Below, one piece after another: positions 28,855-38,042 of a stretch of DNA of 64,000 bases. The notes beneath the pieces were generated by a model. It searched no databases, was not told the origin of the DNA, and saw only the letters and a list, made by a program, of their open reading frames with translations. The stretch spans positions 1-64,000 of the forward strand of contig NZ_JALJVC010000013.1 of the NCBI RefSeq assembly GCF_022967985.1, given 5' to 3'. The translations under genes and the position numbers were made by a program. Each line of letters opens with the position of its first letter. The first letter of the stretch is position 1. Source of the stretch: Acinetobacter lwoffii (lineage in GTDB: Bacteria > Pseudomonadota > Gammaproteobacteria > Pseudomonadales > Moraxellaceae).

Positions 28855-28941
28855 CTTCTCCCTCTGGGATAAGAAGCACTGCTTAGCAAGGAGATGAGGG
28901 GGTAAAAACCTCTCCCTCGCCCTCTCCTACAAGGAGAGGGT
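28855..28941 (+). repeat. Dispersed CTCTCC/GGAGAG repeat (copy 3)
   Basis: The segment 28908-28941 matches the left arm of the hisD-hisC element (5985-6018) in nearly every position. It has AACCTCTCCCT, a two-base difference, then CCCTCTCCTA, and ends with the hairpin CCTCTCC-TACAA-GGAGAGG. The preceding half, with CCTTCTCCCTCT and GGAGATGAGGGGG (28854-28902), is a degenerate inverted partner. Confidence 0.65.
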
Positions 28942-29130
28942 ATTTCCTTTGTAGTAATTATAAAAAATGATTTATGAAAGAACTTTAATATCTAAAAATT
29001 TAAAACAAATGAAAAATTAGAATATGGATGTTCTGCTAGTAGAAATTAATCTATTCATACTTTGTGATTGGATTTATTTCGAAGTGGTATTCAAAACAGC
29101 CTAAGCAGTCATAAGCTTTTACGAGCCCAT

Positions 29131-29162
29131 AAAAAAGCCTTTGAATGATTCAAAGGCTTTTT
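29131..29162. terminator. Bidirectional terminator between ogt and dusC
   Basis: AAAAAAGCCTTTGAAT / ATTCAAAGGCTTTTT forms a near-symmetrical stem, 4 bp from the dusC stop. Confidence 0.88.
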
Positions 29163-29166
29163 AGTG

Positions 29167-30102
29167 TTAAATATTTGAAGCTTTCAGTTTTTCGGTAATC
29201 TCGGCCAGAACTTTAATCCGTTTCACTTCGTCCCATAAGGCTTTGGCTTCAGGATAATGTTTCGACATCATGCCCAGCCATTGCTTGTAACGGCCGACCA
29301 TCCCGATCTCAGTTTTGGCTGGGCCGTTGATAAAACGAATTTGTAGTTGCAGTAGTTCATTCCAGTTCATCAAAGGTGCATCCGAGTTTTGACGGATACA
29401 TTGGGTCAGGTCGGGTGTAGTCACTGCACCACGGCCAATCATCAGATCTTCGCAACCGGATTCCAGACGGCACTGTTTGGCATCGGCATTGTTCCAGATT
29501 TCACCATTGGCGATCACATTGATCTTAAGTGTCTCACGAATCGGTTGTAGCTGGTCCCAGAATGCGGGCGGAGTATAGCCATCGGCTTTGGTGCGCGCAT
29601 GCACGGTAACCCATGCTGCTCCTGCATCTTCAATGGCATGGGCATTTTCCAGCATGAAATTACGGTCCATATAACCCAGACGCATTTTGGCGGAAACCGG
29701 AATATGCGCAGGCACTGCATCACGCACGGCTTTAACCAGCTCATGCACGACTTCGGGTTCATCGAGCAGGACTGAACCACCACGATGACGGTTCACGGTT
29801 TTGGCCGGACAGCCAAAATTCATGTCAATTGCCGGTGCGCCCATGGCTGCCACTTTGGCGGCATTCGCTGCTAGCATCTCCGGATTATTTCCTAAGAATT
29901 GGACATGTACCGGTGTACCTGCCGCCGTCTTGCCATCATTCAACAGTTCCGGGCAGTAAGTATGATAAATATGATCGGGCAGAAGGGAATCGGTGACACG
30001 GATAAACTCGGTCACACACCAGTCAAAGCTACCTACGGATGTCAGCACATCACGCATAATCGGATCGGTTAAGCCTTCCATGGGAGCAAGCACAAGTTTC
30101 AA
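29167..30102 (-). CDS. dusC: tRNA-dihydrouridine(16) synthase DusC
   Basis: This FMN enzyme reduces uridine to dihydrouridine in tRNA, at U16 for the DusC subfamily. The 311-residue protein begins MKLVLAPMEGLTDPIMRDV (FMN-binding N-terminus), has the catalytic Cys in DMNFGCPAKTVNRHRGG, the TVHARTKADGYTPPA block and the FMN phosphate segment IANGEIWNNADAK with LMIGRGAV. The motif after the HAR block and the short length favour DusC over DusA or DusB. It is a single gene between two terminators. Confidence 0.92.
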   Translation of the reverse strand: MKLVLAPMEGLTDPIMRDVLTSVGSFDWCVTEFIRVTDSLLPDHIYHTYCPELLNDGKTAAGTPVHVQFLGNNPEMLAANAAKVAAMGAPAIDMNFGCPAKTVNRHRGGSVLLDEPEVVHELVKAVRDAVPAHIPVSAKMRLGYMDRNFMLENAHAIEDAGAAWVTVHARTKADGYTPPAFWDQLQPIRETLKINVIANGEIWNNADAKQCRLESGCEDLMIGRGAVTTPDLTQCIRQNSDAPLMNWNELLQLQIRFINGPAKTEIGMVGRYKQWLGMMSKHYPEAKALWDEVKRIKVLAEITEKLKASNI

Positions 30103-30216
30103 CGGTGCACACCTGTAAATTTAAAACGGTGTTATACGTTTTTTTAGGCAGCCTGTCTAGGCTGGATCGGAATTGAATGATGAGTACCTGAAAATTGAAC
30201 TTTTTGGGCTGATATA

Positions 30217-30250
30217 AAAAGGCCTTTAATGTGGATTAAAGGCCTTTAAA
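30217..30250 (-). terminator. Terminator after the MFS gene
   Basis: AAAGGCCTTTAAT / ATTAAAGGCCTTTTT, read on the minus strand, forms a 13-bp stem with a T-run, about 40 bp past the MFS stop. Confidence 0.8.
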
Positions 30251-30287
30251 AGTGAAGCTTAGGATGATTTAGCGATATCCAGCCATT

Positions 30288-31727
30288 TTAATCAGCCAGT
30301 TTCTCGACTTTCATACTCTCACGATAATACTGACAGCCCTTGTACAACAGGAAGCAACCAATCAATCCGGCAATCGCATTGACGATCGAGATCGAGTTAC
30401 CAACCATTAAGGTATTCTGGAAATATTTATCCGTGATTAATGCCACAGCGGTGGTTCCGACGCCTAAGGCAATCAGGTTTGAAACCAGCAGGAACTTGGC
30501 AGATACCTGTGCGCGTAGCTGGTTTGGTGTCAGCATTTGCGTAGCAGCAGCCGATGCAGGAATCGGGAAAGTGGAGAAGAACATCGCCACAAAAATCAGC
30601 GCAAATGAAAGCTGCATATTATCGACCTGAGTGAACAGCACACTCGGAATAATCAGCGCTGCACAGCCAATCGCACCGGTACGAATTGCAGCATCGCTAT
30701 AGCCACGTTTCGAGAAGAAGTCGATCAGCCAGCCACAGAACAAGGCACCCGAAGTATTCGCGACTAGAATAATCGTACCGAGGATATAACCGGTTTGACT
30801 CGCATCCAGACCGAAATTACGCATGTAATAGGCAGGTGCCCAGCCCAGCAGCGAATACAACATCATGGTATAAAAAGAAAAACCAATAAAATGACAGAAG
30901 AAGGTCTTTTTATGTGTCTTGATAAAACCGATCGAGTTTTTAAAAGAGGCTTTAATGACCTGACCATCCTGACCGACTTTCATGCCCTTACGTGCAGGTT
31001 CACGCACCGTCAGTACCATGAGCAGTGCCAGCAATACGCCCGGTAGACCCACAATCATAAAGGTGAGTTGCCAGGTTTTCACTTCACCAATAAGCGGTAA
31101 AGCCACGAAGCTGACATCTTTTAGCAAGCCAATCACATAGCCGCCAATCAGGAAAGCTAAACCCGAACCAATAAAGGCACCAATCGCATATACACCGAGT
31201 GCACGGCCTAATTTATCTTTCGGAAATAAATCGGCAACGATTGAATAAAAGGCAGGGGAAAGCGCGGCTTCACCGGCACCGACACTCAAACGTGCAATAA
31301 ACATTTGAATAAAGTTTTTACTGAGACCACAGGCCGCTGTGGCAAGACTCCAAAACGCAATCCCGGTCGCAATAATTTTGATCCGGGACTTTTGATCCGC
31401 CAACGCGGCAATGGGCAGACCCATAATGGCATAAAACAAGGAGAAGGCCAGACCCTGTAACAGGCTGAACTGGGTGTCGCTCAGCATTAAATCGGCTTTA
31501 ATCGGTTCAATCATGAGCGATAAAATTTGACGGTCTACAAATGACAGAATGTAAGCCACCATACAAATGACCACCACATACCATTGATAGGTGCTGCTTT
31601 CCGGTCGTGGTTCAATCTGTTCAGACAGCGGTACGGCCGTTTCTGTCGGTATAGGCTCAAAATTTTGATCTGTTGGTTGAATCGTCCTTTCAACCATTTC
31701 TAGGTTCAGCGATTTATCATTCATCAT
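30288..31727 (-). CDS. Major facilitator superfamily transporter (spinster-like)
   Basis: This 479-residue protein has about 12 hydrophobic segments. The N-terminus matches the spinster-like/aromatic acid MFS type, with VAYILSFVDRQILSLMIEPI containing the conserved FVDRQ motif of helix 1, and loop 2-3 motifs (GLPIAALADQKSRIKI) after it. Substrate cannot be read from sequence. It lies directly downstream of paaZ on the same strand, separated by a terminator and its own promoter region. The upstream region contains a GTATCGT motif similar to one in the paaZ-paaA gap. Uptake of phenylacetate or a related acid is a reasonable but unproved guess. Confidence 0.85.
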   Translation of the reverse strand: MMNDKSLNLEMVERTIQPTDQNFEPIPTETAVPLSEQIEPRPESSTYQWYVVVICMVAYILSFVDRQILSLMIEPIKADLMLSDTQFSLLQGLAFSLFYAIMGLPIAALADQKSRIKIIATGIAFWSLATAACGLSKNFIQMFIARLSVGAGEAALSPAFYSIVADLFPKDKLGRALGVYAIGAFIGSGLAFLIGGYVIGLLKDVSFVALPLIGEVKTWQLTFMIVGLPGVLLALLMVLTVREPARKGMKVGQDGQVIKASFKNSIGFIKTHKKTFFCHFIGFSFYTMMLYSLLGWAPAYYMRNFGLDASQTGYILGTIILVANTSGALFCGWLIDFFSKRGYSDAAIRTGAIGCAALIIPSVLFTQVDNMQLSFALIFVAMFFSTFPIPASAAATQMLTPNQLRAQVSAKFLLVSNLIALGVGTTAVALITDKYFQNTLMVGNSISIVNAIAGLIGCFLLYKGCQYYRESMKVEKLAD

Positions 31728-31793
31728 GCAACATCCTGTGCTGATCGTTTGAGATATTTATTTGATACTTTTAATATGCTTGTTATTTTTATA

Positions 31794-31806
31794 TTGTATC
31801 GTATTT
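31794..31806. promoter_or_regulatory. Possible PaaX-like site upstream of the MFS gene
   Basis: TTGTATCGTATTT shares the TATCGT core with a site upstream of paaA (34243-34256). The match to a PaaX consensus as I recall it is partial. Confidence 0.25.
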
Positions 31807-31876
31807 AATTAATCTAGAGCCTAAATAGAGAGACGTCAATCTGTTTTTAAAAATAGATACAAATAATTTTTAAAGG

Positions 31877-31909
31877 AAAAAAAAAGGAATCATAATGATT
31901 CCTTTTTTT
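31877..31909 (-). terminator. Terminator after paaZ
   Basis: AAAAAAAGGAATCA / TGATTCCTTTTTTT is a symmetrical stem located 13 bp beyond the paaZ stop codon. Confidence 0.85.
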
Positions 31910-31921
31910 GAGTTTAAATTT

Positions 31922-34033
31922 TTAGCCACGCTCAACCAGCGTTAAAATATCGTAGGTTGCAACCAGTTCATTGCGTTGGTTTTTTACTTTAATATCCCAG
32001 ACCACGACACCATGTGGCTTCTGTGCCGGATCGCGCAGTGCTTTTGGAGTTTTCTGCTTACAGGTCAGTTCTACCTGAATGGTATCGCCAATTTTCACCG
32101 GTTCTACAAAGCGCAAGTTGTCCATACCATAGTTGGCAATGACTGGACCCTGGGCGGCATCAACGAATAGGCCGGCCGCGGCAGATACCACAAAGTAACC
32201 ATGTGCCACGCGCTCACCAAACAGGGATTCTGCTGCAGCAATTTTGTCCATATGCGCATAGAAGTGATCACCGCTCAGGCAGCCGAAATTCACCAGATCC
32301 GCTTCGGTCACGCTACGTCGTGCTGTCAGCAAACGTTCGCCGATACGCAATTCATCAAATGACTTTTTGAAAGGATGCACACGGTCTTCAAAGACCTGAG
32401 CACCAGCCGTCCAGCTATGGCCGACCTGAGTCATGGCATTTGGCGAGCCTTGAATCGCAGTACGTTGCATATAATGTTTGACTGCACGCAAGCCGCCGAG
32501 TTCTTCACCGCCACCGGCACGTCCCGGTCCGCCATGAACCAGCAAAGGTAATGGAGAGCCATGTCCGGTACTTTCTTTGGCACTTTCAGCATCCAGAATA
32601 TGGACACGACCATGCCATGGCGCAATTTTGCTGAGCAGTTGTTCAATATTTTCATCGGTATTGCGTACGATGGATGCCACCAGGCTACCTTCGCCACGTG
32701 CCACCAGGTCAGCCAGCTGAGCCAAGTCAGTATATGGCATTAAAGTCACTACAGGCCCAAAGGCTTCAATCTTATGAATGTTTTCTGCCTGAACTGGTGC
32801 TTTGCAGACCAGTACTGTCGGTGGGTAACATGCAGCCTTCTCCGTATTTTGTACTTGAATATTAAAGTCCTGACGCAAGTGGCTACCGAATACGATCTTT
32901 GCATCCTGGCTCAGCTGTTCAACTTTTGCCGCGACATCATGTTTCTGTTTGACGCTGGCCAAAGCACCCATCGTCACGCCTTCTTGAGCAGGGTCACCGA
33001 CAACCACTTTTTTCAATTTTTCAATCAGGCGACTTTGTACTGTATCCAGTAATTCGGCCGGCACAAAGGCACGACGAATTGCGGTACATTTTTGTCCGGC
33101 TTTGGTGGTCATTTCACGGAAAACTTCACGGACAAATAAATCAATCGTTTCATCATTAGCTTGCGCCGTCAAAATCGCACTGTTGACCGAGTCTGCTTCC
33201 ATGGTGAATGGAATCGAGTAGGCATTTAAGTGTGGATGCGAACGCAGTTTTTGCCCTGTTGAAGCAGAACCGGTAAAAGTGACCGTATCTTGAGGATTTA
33301 AATGATCAAATAAATCATAGACCTGTCCGCAAATGAGCTGCAGTGAACCTTCTGGCAAGAAACCGCTTTCATGAATGGCTTTAACTACGGCATGAGTCAG
33401 CTCGGCACCTTCGGTCGCCGGTTTGACAATACAGGGTACGCCTGCCAGCAGTGTCGGTGCGATTTTTTCCAGCATGCCCCAGATCGGAAAGTTAAAGGCA
33501 TTGATATGCACGGCGACACCGGCTTTAGGCGTCAGAATATGTTTCGCGCCAAAGCTACCTTGCTTAGAAAGAGGAATCCAGGCATCTTCGACCCATGCTG
33601 TTTCATCACTCAGTTCACGACGCACCAAACTCGAATAAGCATATAAGGTGCCAATCCCGCCTTCAATATCAATCCAGGCATCTTTACGGGTACAGCCGGT
33701 TGCTTTGGCAAGCTCATAAAAGTCTTCTTTGCGTTCCATCAAATACTGAGCCACTTGCTTCAGTGCATTGGCACGTTGATGGAAGGTCCATATGGCAATA
33801 GTCGCGCCTTTTTGTTTGGCATACTTCACCACGGCTTGGGTATCGATGCCCTGACTGCCGACCTGATAAACCGCTTCACCGCTAATGGCATGATAAACCG
33901 TACGTAAATCGGCTTGCGCTGCGTATTCCTGGCCGTACACCAGTGAAGATAAGCTTTTGATGGCAATAGGATTATGGGTTGATTCAGTATCTTGATAATC
34001 CGTTGTGCTTGAGCTGCTGTCTAACTCTAACAT
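31922..34033 (-). CDS. paaZ: Oxepin-CoA hydrolase / 3-oxo-5,6-dehydrosuberyl-CoA semialdehyde dehydrogenase PaaZ
   Basis: This bifunctional enzyme opens the oxepin-CoA ring (C-terminal MaoC-like (R)-hydratase) and oxidises the resulting aldehyde with NADP+ (N-terminal aldehyde dehydrogenase). In the 703-residue protein the ALDH part spans about residues 30-540, with the catalytic Cys in TKAGQKCTAIRRAF and the VTFTGSASTGQKL segment. The hydratase part, about 555-700, has the active-site block LSGDHFYAHMD and VAHGYFVVSAAAG. Both domains are intact. There is an N-terminal Ser/Thr-rich extension of about 20 residues. It is divergent from paaA, with a shared 262-bp regulatory gap. Confidence 0.95.
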   Translation of the reverse strand: MLELDSSSSTTDYQDTESTHNPIAIKSLSSLVYGQEYAAQADLRTVYHAISGEAVYQVGSQGIDTQAVVKYAKQKGATIAIWTFHQRANALKQVAQYLMERKEDFYELAKATGCTRKDAWIDIEGGIGTLYAYSSLVRRELSDETAWVEDAWIPLSKQGSFGAKHILTPKAGVAVHINAFNFPIWGMLEKIAPTLLAGVPCIVKPATEGAELTHAVVKAIHESGFLPEGSLQLICGQVYDLFDHLNPQDTVTFTGSASTGQKLRSHPHLNAYSIPFTMEADSVNSAILTAQANDETIDLFVREVFREMTTKAGQKCTAIRRAFVPAELLDTVQSRLIEKLKKVVVGDPAQEGVTMGALASVKQKHDVAAKVEQLSQDAKIVFGSHLRQDFNIQVQNTEKAACYPPTVLVCKAPVQAENIHKIEAFGPVVTLMPYTDLAQLADLVARGEGSLVASIVRNTDENIEQLLSKIAPWHGRVHILDAESAKESTGHGSPLPLLVHGGPGRAGGGEELGGLRAVKHYMQRTAIQGSPNAMTQVGHSWTAGAQVFEDRVHPFKKSFDELRIGERLLTARRSVTEADLVNFGCLSGDHFYAHMDKIAAAESLFGERVAHGYFVVSAAAGLFVDAAQGPVIANYGMDNLRFVEPVKIGDTIQVELTCKQKTPKALRDPAQKPHGVVVWDIKVKNQRNELVATYDILTLVERG

Positions 34034-34045
34034 TGTAAAAACTCC

Positions 34046-34060
34046 ATTTATGATACGTTT
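34046..34060. promoter_or_regulatory. Candidate PaaX operator near the paaZ start
   Basis: TTTATGATACGTTTT matches 13 of 15 positions of the PaaX consensus as I remember it from E. coli (WWTRTGATTCGYGWT). It lies immediately upstream of the paaZ start codon. The consensus is recalled, not looked up. Confidence 0.4.
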
Positions 34061-34242
34061 TGAGATGTATTTTAATTTTGATGTTTCATAATTTGTGTTG
34101 AAAAATTGAAAATGTCAATCATAAATCTGTGTTTAAAAATGCATAACAATAAAATAAAAAATATTAAATTATATAAAACAAATATTTAGTAAAAATAAAG
34201 GATAAAAATTAAATGATACCAATAAATAGATATTGATTTTAA

Positions 34243-34256
34243 TTTCGTATCGTTTT
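34243..34256. promoter_or_regulatory. Possible PaaX-like site upstream of paaA
   Basis: TTTCGTATCGTTTT lies about 40 bp before the paaA start and shares TATCGT with the site before the MFS gene. A further TGATACC occurs at 34214-34220. Confidence 0.3.
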
Positions 34257-34295
34257 AATTTGGGTGTATCAACACTTGAGATAAGTGAGGGAACA

Positions 34296-35240
34296 ATGAA
34301 TAACCAACAACAAATCTTCGATCAAAAGATTGAAAAGGATATTTCCATCGAGCCGAAGGACTGGATGCCGGATGCTTATCGTAAGACCTTGATTCGTCAG
34401 ATCGGTCAGCACGCACACTCTGAAGTGGTGGGCATGTTGCCGGAAGGCAACTGGATTACCCGTGCACCGACCTTAAAACGTAAAGCCGTGCTGATGGCAA
34501 AAGTTCAGGATGAAGCCGGTCATGCGTTGTATCTGTACAGTGCTGCAGAAACCCTAGGGGCGGATCGTGACGACATGATGGATAAACTGATTGCCGGTCG
34601 CATGAAATATTCTTCAATTTTTAACTATCCAACCCTGAGCTGGGCCGATGTTGCCGCGATTGGCTGGCTGGTGGATGGTGCAGCAATTATCAATCAGGTT
34701 GCGCTGTGCCGTACGTCTTATGGTCCTTATGCACGTGCCATGGTGCGTGTGTGTAAAGAAGAAAGTTTCCATCAGCGTCAGGGCTTTGAAGCCATGATGG
34801 AACTGGCCAATGGTACGCCGGAACAAAAGCAGATGGCACAGGATGCCGTGAACCGTTTCTGGTGGCCGGCACTGATGATGTTTGGTCCAAGTGATGATAA
34901 TTCACCGAACAGTGCACAAAGCATGCAGTGGAAAATTAAATTATTCAGCAACGATGAGCTACGTCAGAAATTTGTCGATAACACCGTGTCGCAAGTTTTG
35001 CAGCTGGGTTTAACCGTTCCAGATCCAGACCTCAAATTCAATGAAGCCACCGGACATTACGAATTTGGTGAAATCAATTGGGATGAGTTTTTTGCGATTC
35101 TTGCAGGCAAGGGGCCGTGTAACCATGAGCGTATTGAAGCACGCCGCAAAGCTTGGGAAGGCGGCAAGTGGGTACGTGATTCCGCAGCTGTCTATGCTCA
35201 AAAACAGCAGCAACAGTCAGCAGCACAAAAAGTCGCTTAA
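34296..35240 (+). CDS. paaA: 1,2-phenylacetyl-CoA epoxidase catalytic subunit PaaA
   Basis: PaaA is the di-iron subunit of the multicomponent oxygenase that converts phenylacetyl-CoA to its ring-1,2-epoxide. The 314-residue protein carries the two ferritin-like ExxH motifs, [14 protein letters not shown] and [15 protein letters not shown], that bind the iron pair. It needs PaaC as structural partner, PaaB as bridge and PaaE as reductase, all encoded next. The start at 34296 follows GTGAGGG. It is the first gene of the operon. Confidence 0.97.
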   Translation: MNNQQQIFDQKIEKDISIEPKDWMPDAYRKTLIRQIGQHAHSEVVGMLPEGNWITRAPTLKRKAVLMAKVQDEAGHALYLYSAAETLGADRDDMMDKLIAGRMKYSSIFNYPTLSWADVAAIGWLVDGAAIINQVALCRTSYGPYARAMVRVCKEESFHQRQGFEAMMELANGTPEQKQMAQDAVNRFWWPALMMFGPSDDNSPNSAQSMQWKIKLFSNDELRQKFVDNTVSQVLQLGLTVPDPDLKFNEATGHYEFGEINWDEFFAILAGKGPCNHERIEARRKAWEGGKWVRDSAAVYAQKQQQQSAAQKVA

Positions 35241-35273
35241 AAAATAGTTTGATCAATATAAGGAAATTTGCTC

Positions 35274-35564
35274 ATGAATAACAAAAATAACTGGTCACTT
35301 TATGAAGTGTTTGTGCGTAGTAAACAGGGTCTAAGTCACCGTCATGTCGGCAGCCTGCGTGCACCGGATGAGGAAGTCGCACTACAAAATGCCCGCGATG
35401 TATATACCCGCCGCAATGAAGGGATCAGTATCTGGGTGGTGAAATCTGAATTGATTACCTCTTCACAGCCAGATGAAAAAGCAGAATTTTTTGAACCCGC
35501 TTTGGACAAGGTTTATCGCCATCCAACCTTTTATAACATTCCAGCTGGCATCGAGCATATGTAA
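35274..35564 (+). CDS. paaB: 1,2-phenylacetyl-CoA epoxidase subunit PaaB
   Basis: This 96-residue small subunit of the epoxidase bridges PaaAC heterodimers. It contains the family segments WSLYEVFVRSKQGLSHRHVG and LRAPDEEVALQNARDVYTRR. The ATG at 35274 is preceded by AAGGAAATTTG; an in-frame TTG two codons before is unlikely. It lies between paaA and paaC with short gaps. Confidence 0.95.
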   Translation: MNNKNNWSLYEVFVRSKQGLSHRHVGSLRAPDEEVALQNARDVYTRRNEGISIWVVKSELITSSQPDEKAEFFEPALDKVYRHPTFYNIPAGIEHM

Positions 35565-35581
35565 AGGGAAAGGTGAAGAAT

Positions 35582-36337
35582 ATGACAAATCAAGTATTGG
35601 CAGAATTTCTTTTACATGTGGGTGACAGTCAACTGATCCTGTCTCATCGTTTGGCAGAGTGGTGTGGTCATGCACCTGAACTGGAGCTGGATATTGCCTT
35701 AGCCAATATCGGACTGGATTTATTGGGTCAGGCACGTACTGCCCTCAGTCTGGCGGGTGAAGTGGAAGGACAGGGCCGTGATGAAGACAAGCTGGCTTAT
35801 TTCCGTACCGAACGTGAATACCGTAATTTGCTGCTGTGTGAACAGCCGAATGGTGACTTTGCCCAGACCCTGGTGCGCCAGTGGTTGATGGATCACTACC
35901 ACGCTTTATTGTTTAGCGCCTTAAGTCAAAGTCAGCATGCTGAGTTGGCGGCTTTTGCAGTGAAATCACTCAAAGAAGTGAAATATCACCAGCGTTTTTC
36001 CACCACCTGGATGGAACGCTTAAGTTTAGGTACCGCAGAAGCGCATGAAAAAACCCAGCAAGGTTTAAACCAGTTATGGCGTTTTACCGAGGAACTTTTT
36101 GTTCTGACGGCTGATGAAAGACAGTTGGTCGATAGCGGTGTCATTCCAGATATTGAAAATTTAAAAGCCCAGTGGCTGGAGACCATTACATCCGAGTTAG
36201 CGCGATTTGAATTAAGCCTGCCAGAGCTAGGCGCTTATCGCAGTGGGGCTAAACAGGGTTTACATACAGAACATCTCGGTTTTGTTTTGGCTGAACTGCA
36301 ATACATGCAGCGCACTTATCCAAACATGAACTGGTAA
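35582..36337 (+). CDS. paaC: 1,2-phenylacetyl-CoA epoxidase subunit PaaC
   Basis: This 251-residue ferritin-like subunit pairs with PaaA but has lost the iron ligands needed for catalysis. It shows DSQLILSHRLAEWCGHAPELE and the helix segment EVKYHQRFSTTWMERLSLGT, matching the family. The start at 35582 follows AAAGGTGAAG; GTG at 35573 is in frame but lies within the Shine-Dalgarno region. It ends 28 bp before paaD. Confidence 0.95.
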   Translation: MTNQVLAEFLLHVGDSQLILSHRLAEWCGHAPELELDIALANIGLDLLGQARTALSLAGEVEGQGRDEDKLAYFRTEREYRNLLLCEQPNGDFAQTLVRQWLMDHYHALLFSALSQSQHAELAAFAVKSLKEVKYHQRFSTTWMERLSLGTAEAHEKTQQGLNQLWRFTEELFVLTADERQLVDSGVIPDIENLKAQWLETITSELARFELSLPELGAYRSGAKQGLHTEHLGFVLAELQYMQRTYPNMNW

Positions 36338-36365
36338 TTCGGCACAATCACAGGGAGTGAGTCGC

Positions 36366-36866
36366 ATGAATCTGATTCGACACGTAGAAGATCAATGTTG
36401 GGACGTTTTACAGCAGGTTTCTGATCCAGAGATTCCAGTATTGTCAGTGATTGATCTGGGCATGATTCGTGGCGTCGAGCTGAATCAGCAGGATGAAATT
36501 GTGGTGCGACTCACGCCGACCTATAGCGGCTGTCCGGCCACGGATTTATTAAAAGCAGAAATTACCCAGGCTTTCGAGGCGAACGGTTTGACGCCGGTCA
36601 AAGTCATTGTGGATCTGTCTCAAGCCTGGACTACGGACTGGATGAGTGAATCGGGCAAACACAAATTACAGCAATATGGTATTGCCCCGCCGCAAGGCCA
36701 GTCACATAGCTGTGGTACGCATGTGGCATTGACCGATGGCATCACCTGTCCACAGTGCTTAAGTAACAACAGCAAATTATTAAGTGAATTCGGTTCGACA
36801 GCCTGTAAAGCTTTATATCAATGTCGGGACTGCTTAGAAACTTTTGACTATTTCAAATGTATTTGA
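36366..36866 (+). CDS. paaD: Phenylacetate epoxidase maturation protein PaaD
   Basis: PaaD (PaaJ in some schemes) has an N-terminal MIP18/DUF59-type domain (VSDPEIPVLSVIDLGMIRGV, TYSGCPATDLLK) and a C-terminal zinc-binding tail with CPQC, CRDC and a final Cys. It is needed for assembly of an active epoxidase, most likely in iron-sulfur or di-iron maturation, though its precise role is less certain than that of PaaABCE. The 166-residue length is normal. The start at 36366 follows CAGGGAGTG. Confidence 0.93.
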   Translation: MNLIRHVEDQCWDVLQQVSDPEIPVLSVIDLGMIRGVELNQQDEIVVRLTPTYSGCPATDLLKAEITQAFEANGLTPVKVIVDLSQAWTTDWMSESGKHKLQQYGIAPPQGQSHSCGTHVALTDGITCPQCLSNNSKLLSEFGSTACKALYQCRDCLETFDYFKCI

Positions 36867-36941
36867 TTGTAACGATTGCGCGGTGGGCAGGGTAAACCAA
36901 TAACAAGCCTGAACACCGCCACCTAAAAGAAGGATTTTGCC

Positions 36942-38000
36942 ATGAGCCAATTTATACCATTAACCATTAAATCGATTCAGCCACAAACCGAGCAAGCGAT
37001 CTGCATTGCCTTTGATCTCGCACCTGAGCAGTTGGATACTTTTCAATATCAGCCGGGTCAGCACCTCACCATTCGTCATTTAACCGATGACGGCGAGCTG
37101 CGCCGCTGCTACTCGATCTGCAGTGATACTCAGGAAGACATGAGCATTGCGATTAAAAAAATTGATCAGGGTCAGTTTTCAACCTGGGCCAATGCGCATC
37201 TCAAAGCGGGCGATGTACTAGAAGTCATGCCACCGCAAGGGGTGTTCTTTCAGAAAGCCGCCAAGGCTGGTGGCCAGAATTATCTAGGATTTGCAGCAGG
37301 CAGTGGCATTACGCCAATTTTATCGATTGTAAAGTCGGTGTTGAACCGTCAAGCGGAAGCAACATTCACTCTGGTATATGGCAACCGCTCCTGGAAACAG
37401 ACCATGTTCTCTGAACAGATCATGGACTTGAAAGACCGTTTTAAGGAACGTCTGCAACTGGTAAATATTTTTTCACGTGAACTCAATGACAGCGAGATCT
37501 TTAATGGTCGGATCGATGCAGACAAATTGCAGCAGTTATTTCAGGCCAATCTGATTTCTGCCGAAGCAGATCACTGTTTCGCTTGCGGTCCTGAAGAAAT
37601 GATGACAGCAGTCGAAACGGTATTACCGACTTGGGGCATTCAGCGCAGCAAGATTCACACGGAACGCTTCAATATGGGTACTGCACCGAAAGCAACCGCC
37701 CAGCAGATGGAAAGCCGTAGCGAAGAACGCGTCAATATTATCCTCGATGGTCGCGAGCTGATTGTTGAAGTCTCCAAACAGGATGACAGTATTTTAGATG
37801 CTGCGCTACGTGCCGGGGCAGACCTGCCATATGCCTGTAAGGGTGGCGTCTGTGCCACCTGTAAATGTAAGGTGCTGGAAGGTGAGGTTGAAATGGCGGT
37901 GAATTACAGTCTGGAAGAAGATGAAATTCAGAAAGGCTATGTACTCAGTTGTCAGGCACGTCCAACCACGGCCAATGTTCGACTTAGTTTTGATGAGTAA
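36942..38000 (+). CDS. paaE: 1,2-phenylacetyl-CoA epoxidase reductase PaaE
   Basis: PaaE passes electrons from NADPH to the PaaA iron pair. The 352-residue protein has an FAD-binding domain (RCYSICSDT), an NAD(P)-binding domain (GFAAGSGITPILSIVKSVL) and a C-terminal plant-type [2Fe-2S] domain with CKGGVCATCKCKV and the fourth Cys in LSCQARP. All cofactor motifs are present. It follows paaD with 75 bp between them. Confidence 0.95.
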   Translation: MSQFIPLTIKSIQPQTEQAICIAFDLAPEQLDTFQYQPGQHLTIRHLTDDGELRRCYSICSDTQEDMSIAIKKIDQGQFSTWANAHLKAGDVLEVMPPQGVFFQKAAKAGGQNYLGFAAGSGITPILSIVKSVLNRQAEATFTLVYGNRSWKQTMFSEQIMDLKDRFKERLQLVNIFSRELNDSEIFNGRIDADKLQQLFQANLISAEADHCFACGPEEMMTAVETVLPTWGIQRSKIHTERFNMGTAPKATAQQMESRSEERVNIILDGRELIVEVSKQDDSILDAALRAGADLPYACKGGVCATCKCKVLEGEVEMAVNYSLEEDEIQKGYVLSCQARPTTANVRLSFDE

Positions 38001-38042
38001 AAGCTGAATTTACAGCACCGCGAGTATAGCAGGAGTTCAAGG

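Larger units (their letters stand above)
28794..29166. other. 373-bp intergenic region between ogt and dusC
   Basis: It contains copy 3 of the dispersed repeat (28855-28941) and a bidirectional terminator (29131-29162). The AT-rich stretch 28942-29130 shows no ORF or recognisable element. Confidence 0.7.
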
